Below are positions 62,561 through 64,000 of a DNA stretch of 64,000 nucleotides, one piece after another. A program made the translations under genes and the position numbers. The stretch lies in NCBI RefSeq assembly GCF_048544455.1, contig NC_133534.1:32922217-32986216 (forward strand), read 5' to 3'. Source of the DNA: Silene latifolia (taxonomy: Eukaryota > Streptophyta > Magnoliopsida > Caryophyllales > Caryophyllaceae). A model generated the notes under the pieces. That model was not told where the DNA came from and ran no database searches. It saw nothing but the letters and a program-made list of their open reading frames with translations. Within the stretch, counting starts at the first letter, position 1, and each line of letters opens with the position of its first letter.

Positions 62561-64000
62561 AAAGATCATTTGAGTCCTCCTCTTACCTTTGAGTCCATGA
62601 GTTCTCATCCAAGCCATTGGATGAGGAAGATGGGTGGTGGAGATCAAAACACAAAAAAGTGATTAATTAGCCAAAAAAACACTCTCTCTCACTACCTTAA
62701 CTAATCCACCCTAATTATCACTAATTTCACTATATATAATTTATCATCACACCCATTTATCTCTCATCTCACACAATTCATTCATTTCTCTATCAAAAAA
62801 CCCAATAAAATCAAAAACCCAATAAATTCAAAACCTAAAAATTCAAAAAAAAATTCCCCCTCTTTTCCTCAGCCGACACCACCTCCTCGGCCGCACCATC
62901 ACCTCACCCCACCCACCACACCGCCGCACACCCCACACCTCACAGCCACCACCGCCGCACGATCTCCTCCCTCCACGCTCACCACCGCATCTCCCCTCAC
63001 CACCACAACTCACCCCCACAGCCACGCCACCACAACCTGCCGCTGCCGCCCACCCGCTCCTCCTCCCTTTCTCCATCTTCCGACAACGCCATCACCTCAC
63101 CAGCCGCTGTCACGATTCACACACCCCACCCAACTACCGCCACCCTCACGCCTGCCTCACCAACAACCACCAACCACGATCTCCTTTCCCGTCACCATCA
63201 CCGACTCTCCTCCCCGGCCTTACCACCACCGACACTCCCTCCCTGCCGCCTACCTTCGTCAGCCCCTCCTCTTGTCCCTCATTTCTCTATTTTTCAGATT
63301 TGCCTTTTGCTTTTTTTAATTTTTTGTCTTCTTCCACTTCCTCTCTTTCTCGTGTATTTTTGTTTTATTTTTTTTTTATTTTTTTCCCTCCCTACTAGTC
63401 TTAGATCTAACATTTAGTAGTTGTGACAGTAGAAGTTTTCTTTTTTTTAAAAACAAAAACAAAAAATATTTTGGGTTTTTGATTAAAGTAAAAAACACAC
63501 TTTTTGATTCGTTTTTTTCCCTCCCTACTACTTTAATTCTTCCACTTGTTTAATTCTAAATCGTCTTGTTTAATTCTTCCACTTGTTTAATTCTTACACT
63601 TTTTGATTCGTTTCAAATATCATCTTGTTTTTTTTTAAATTCCGTCTTGTTTAAATTCATTATGTTATCGTTTTTTTTAGATCTCGTTTTTATGTATAGT
63701 ATTATTTTTTTCAGATTTTCTTTACAAATTTCGTTTTTTTATAGTCTTATTTGTAAGGTATTACACTTTTTTTATTAAAATTACACTTTTTTTTGCTAGA
63801 ATAACACTTTTTTCGGCTAAAATAACACTTTTTTCTGCTAGAATAACACTTTTTTCGACTAAAATTACGCTTTTTCTGCTAAAATTACATTTTTTGTTGT
63901 TAGAATTACACCTTTTTCTGTTAAAATCACACTTTTCTCCATTAAAATTACACTTTTTTCGGCTAAAATTACACTTTTTGTTGTTAGAATTACACTTTTT
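62561..64000. mobile_element. TA-microsatellite-flanked element, copy Y (truncated by the window)
   Basis: Repeats the left half of copy X in the same orientation: TTTGAGTCCATGAG (about 62590), a TATATAATTT site and pyrimidine-rich leader (about 62735-62800), a CCACC-rich stretch (62870-63260), T-rich sequence with AGATCT words, and the 21-bp minisatellite from about 63755. The 3' part is outside the window. Reading frames in the CCACC-rich part have no recognisable domains and differ from those in copy X. Confidence 0.6.

Overview
The window is plant nuclear DNA, most likely from a core eudicot. Genes are split by GT-AG introns, and the intergenic space is packed with LTR retrotransposons, a Helitron, MITEs and microsatellites. 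The retroelement leaders carrying repeated CTCGATCGAG palindromes remind me of Caryophyllales genomes. That placement is from memory and is weak.

Layout. 1-1712: the 5' part of a broken non-LTR (LINE-type) reverse transcriptase gene, minus strand. 1713-10994: five head-to-tail units (1.4-2.0 kb each) of a composite macrosatellite with (TTA)n, poly-C and (CA)n tracts. 10995-15940: a long LTR of a non-coding LTR family, split by an insertion that includes a Helitron, which itself carries a Cassandra-type solo LTR with a 5S rRNA-like segment. 15959-16702: MITEs, one nested in another. 17066-23847: an intact nine-exon NIPA-type magnesium transporter gene whose fifth intron holds a long inverted repeat made from a pararetrovirus movement-protein fossil. 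25207-26043: an intronless eIF4B-like gene. 26277-26655: two head-to-head MITEs. 27002-27800: a copia gag fossil. 28906-41946: a copia element with nearly identical 171-bp LTRs, interrupted at 31387-39807 by a second copia element whose two 1.07-kb LTRs face each other, yet are bounded by a clean 5-bp target duplication. 43048-44552: a three-exon Ole e 1-like secreted protein gene. 44746-46879: an apparently intact five-exon amidase gene. 47322-53076: its tandem paralogue, broken by a solo-type LTR and a frameshift. 53449-59500: a Ty3/gypsy (Tat/Athila-like) fossil with a 2.6-kb solo LTR inserted. 59830-64000: two copies of an unfamiliar TA-microsatellite-flanked repeat with imperfect terminal inverted repeats and a 21-bp minisatellite.

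Host genes: four look intact (NIPA transporter, eIF4B-like, Ole e 1-like, amidase A) and one is a pseudogene (amidase B). They show no functional linkage except for the two amidases, which are a tandem duplication. The most unusual items are the composite macrosatellite and its copy differences clustered at CAG/CTG, the inverted-LTR copia insertion, the intronic hairpin-forming repeat, and the TA-flanked element family near the right end.
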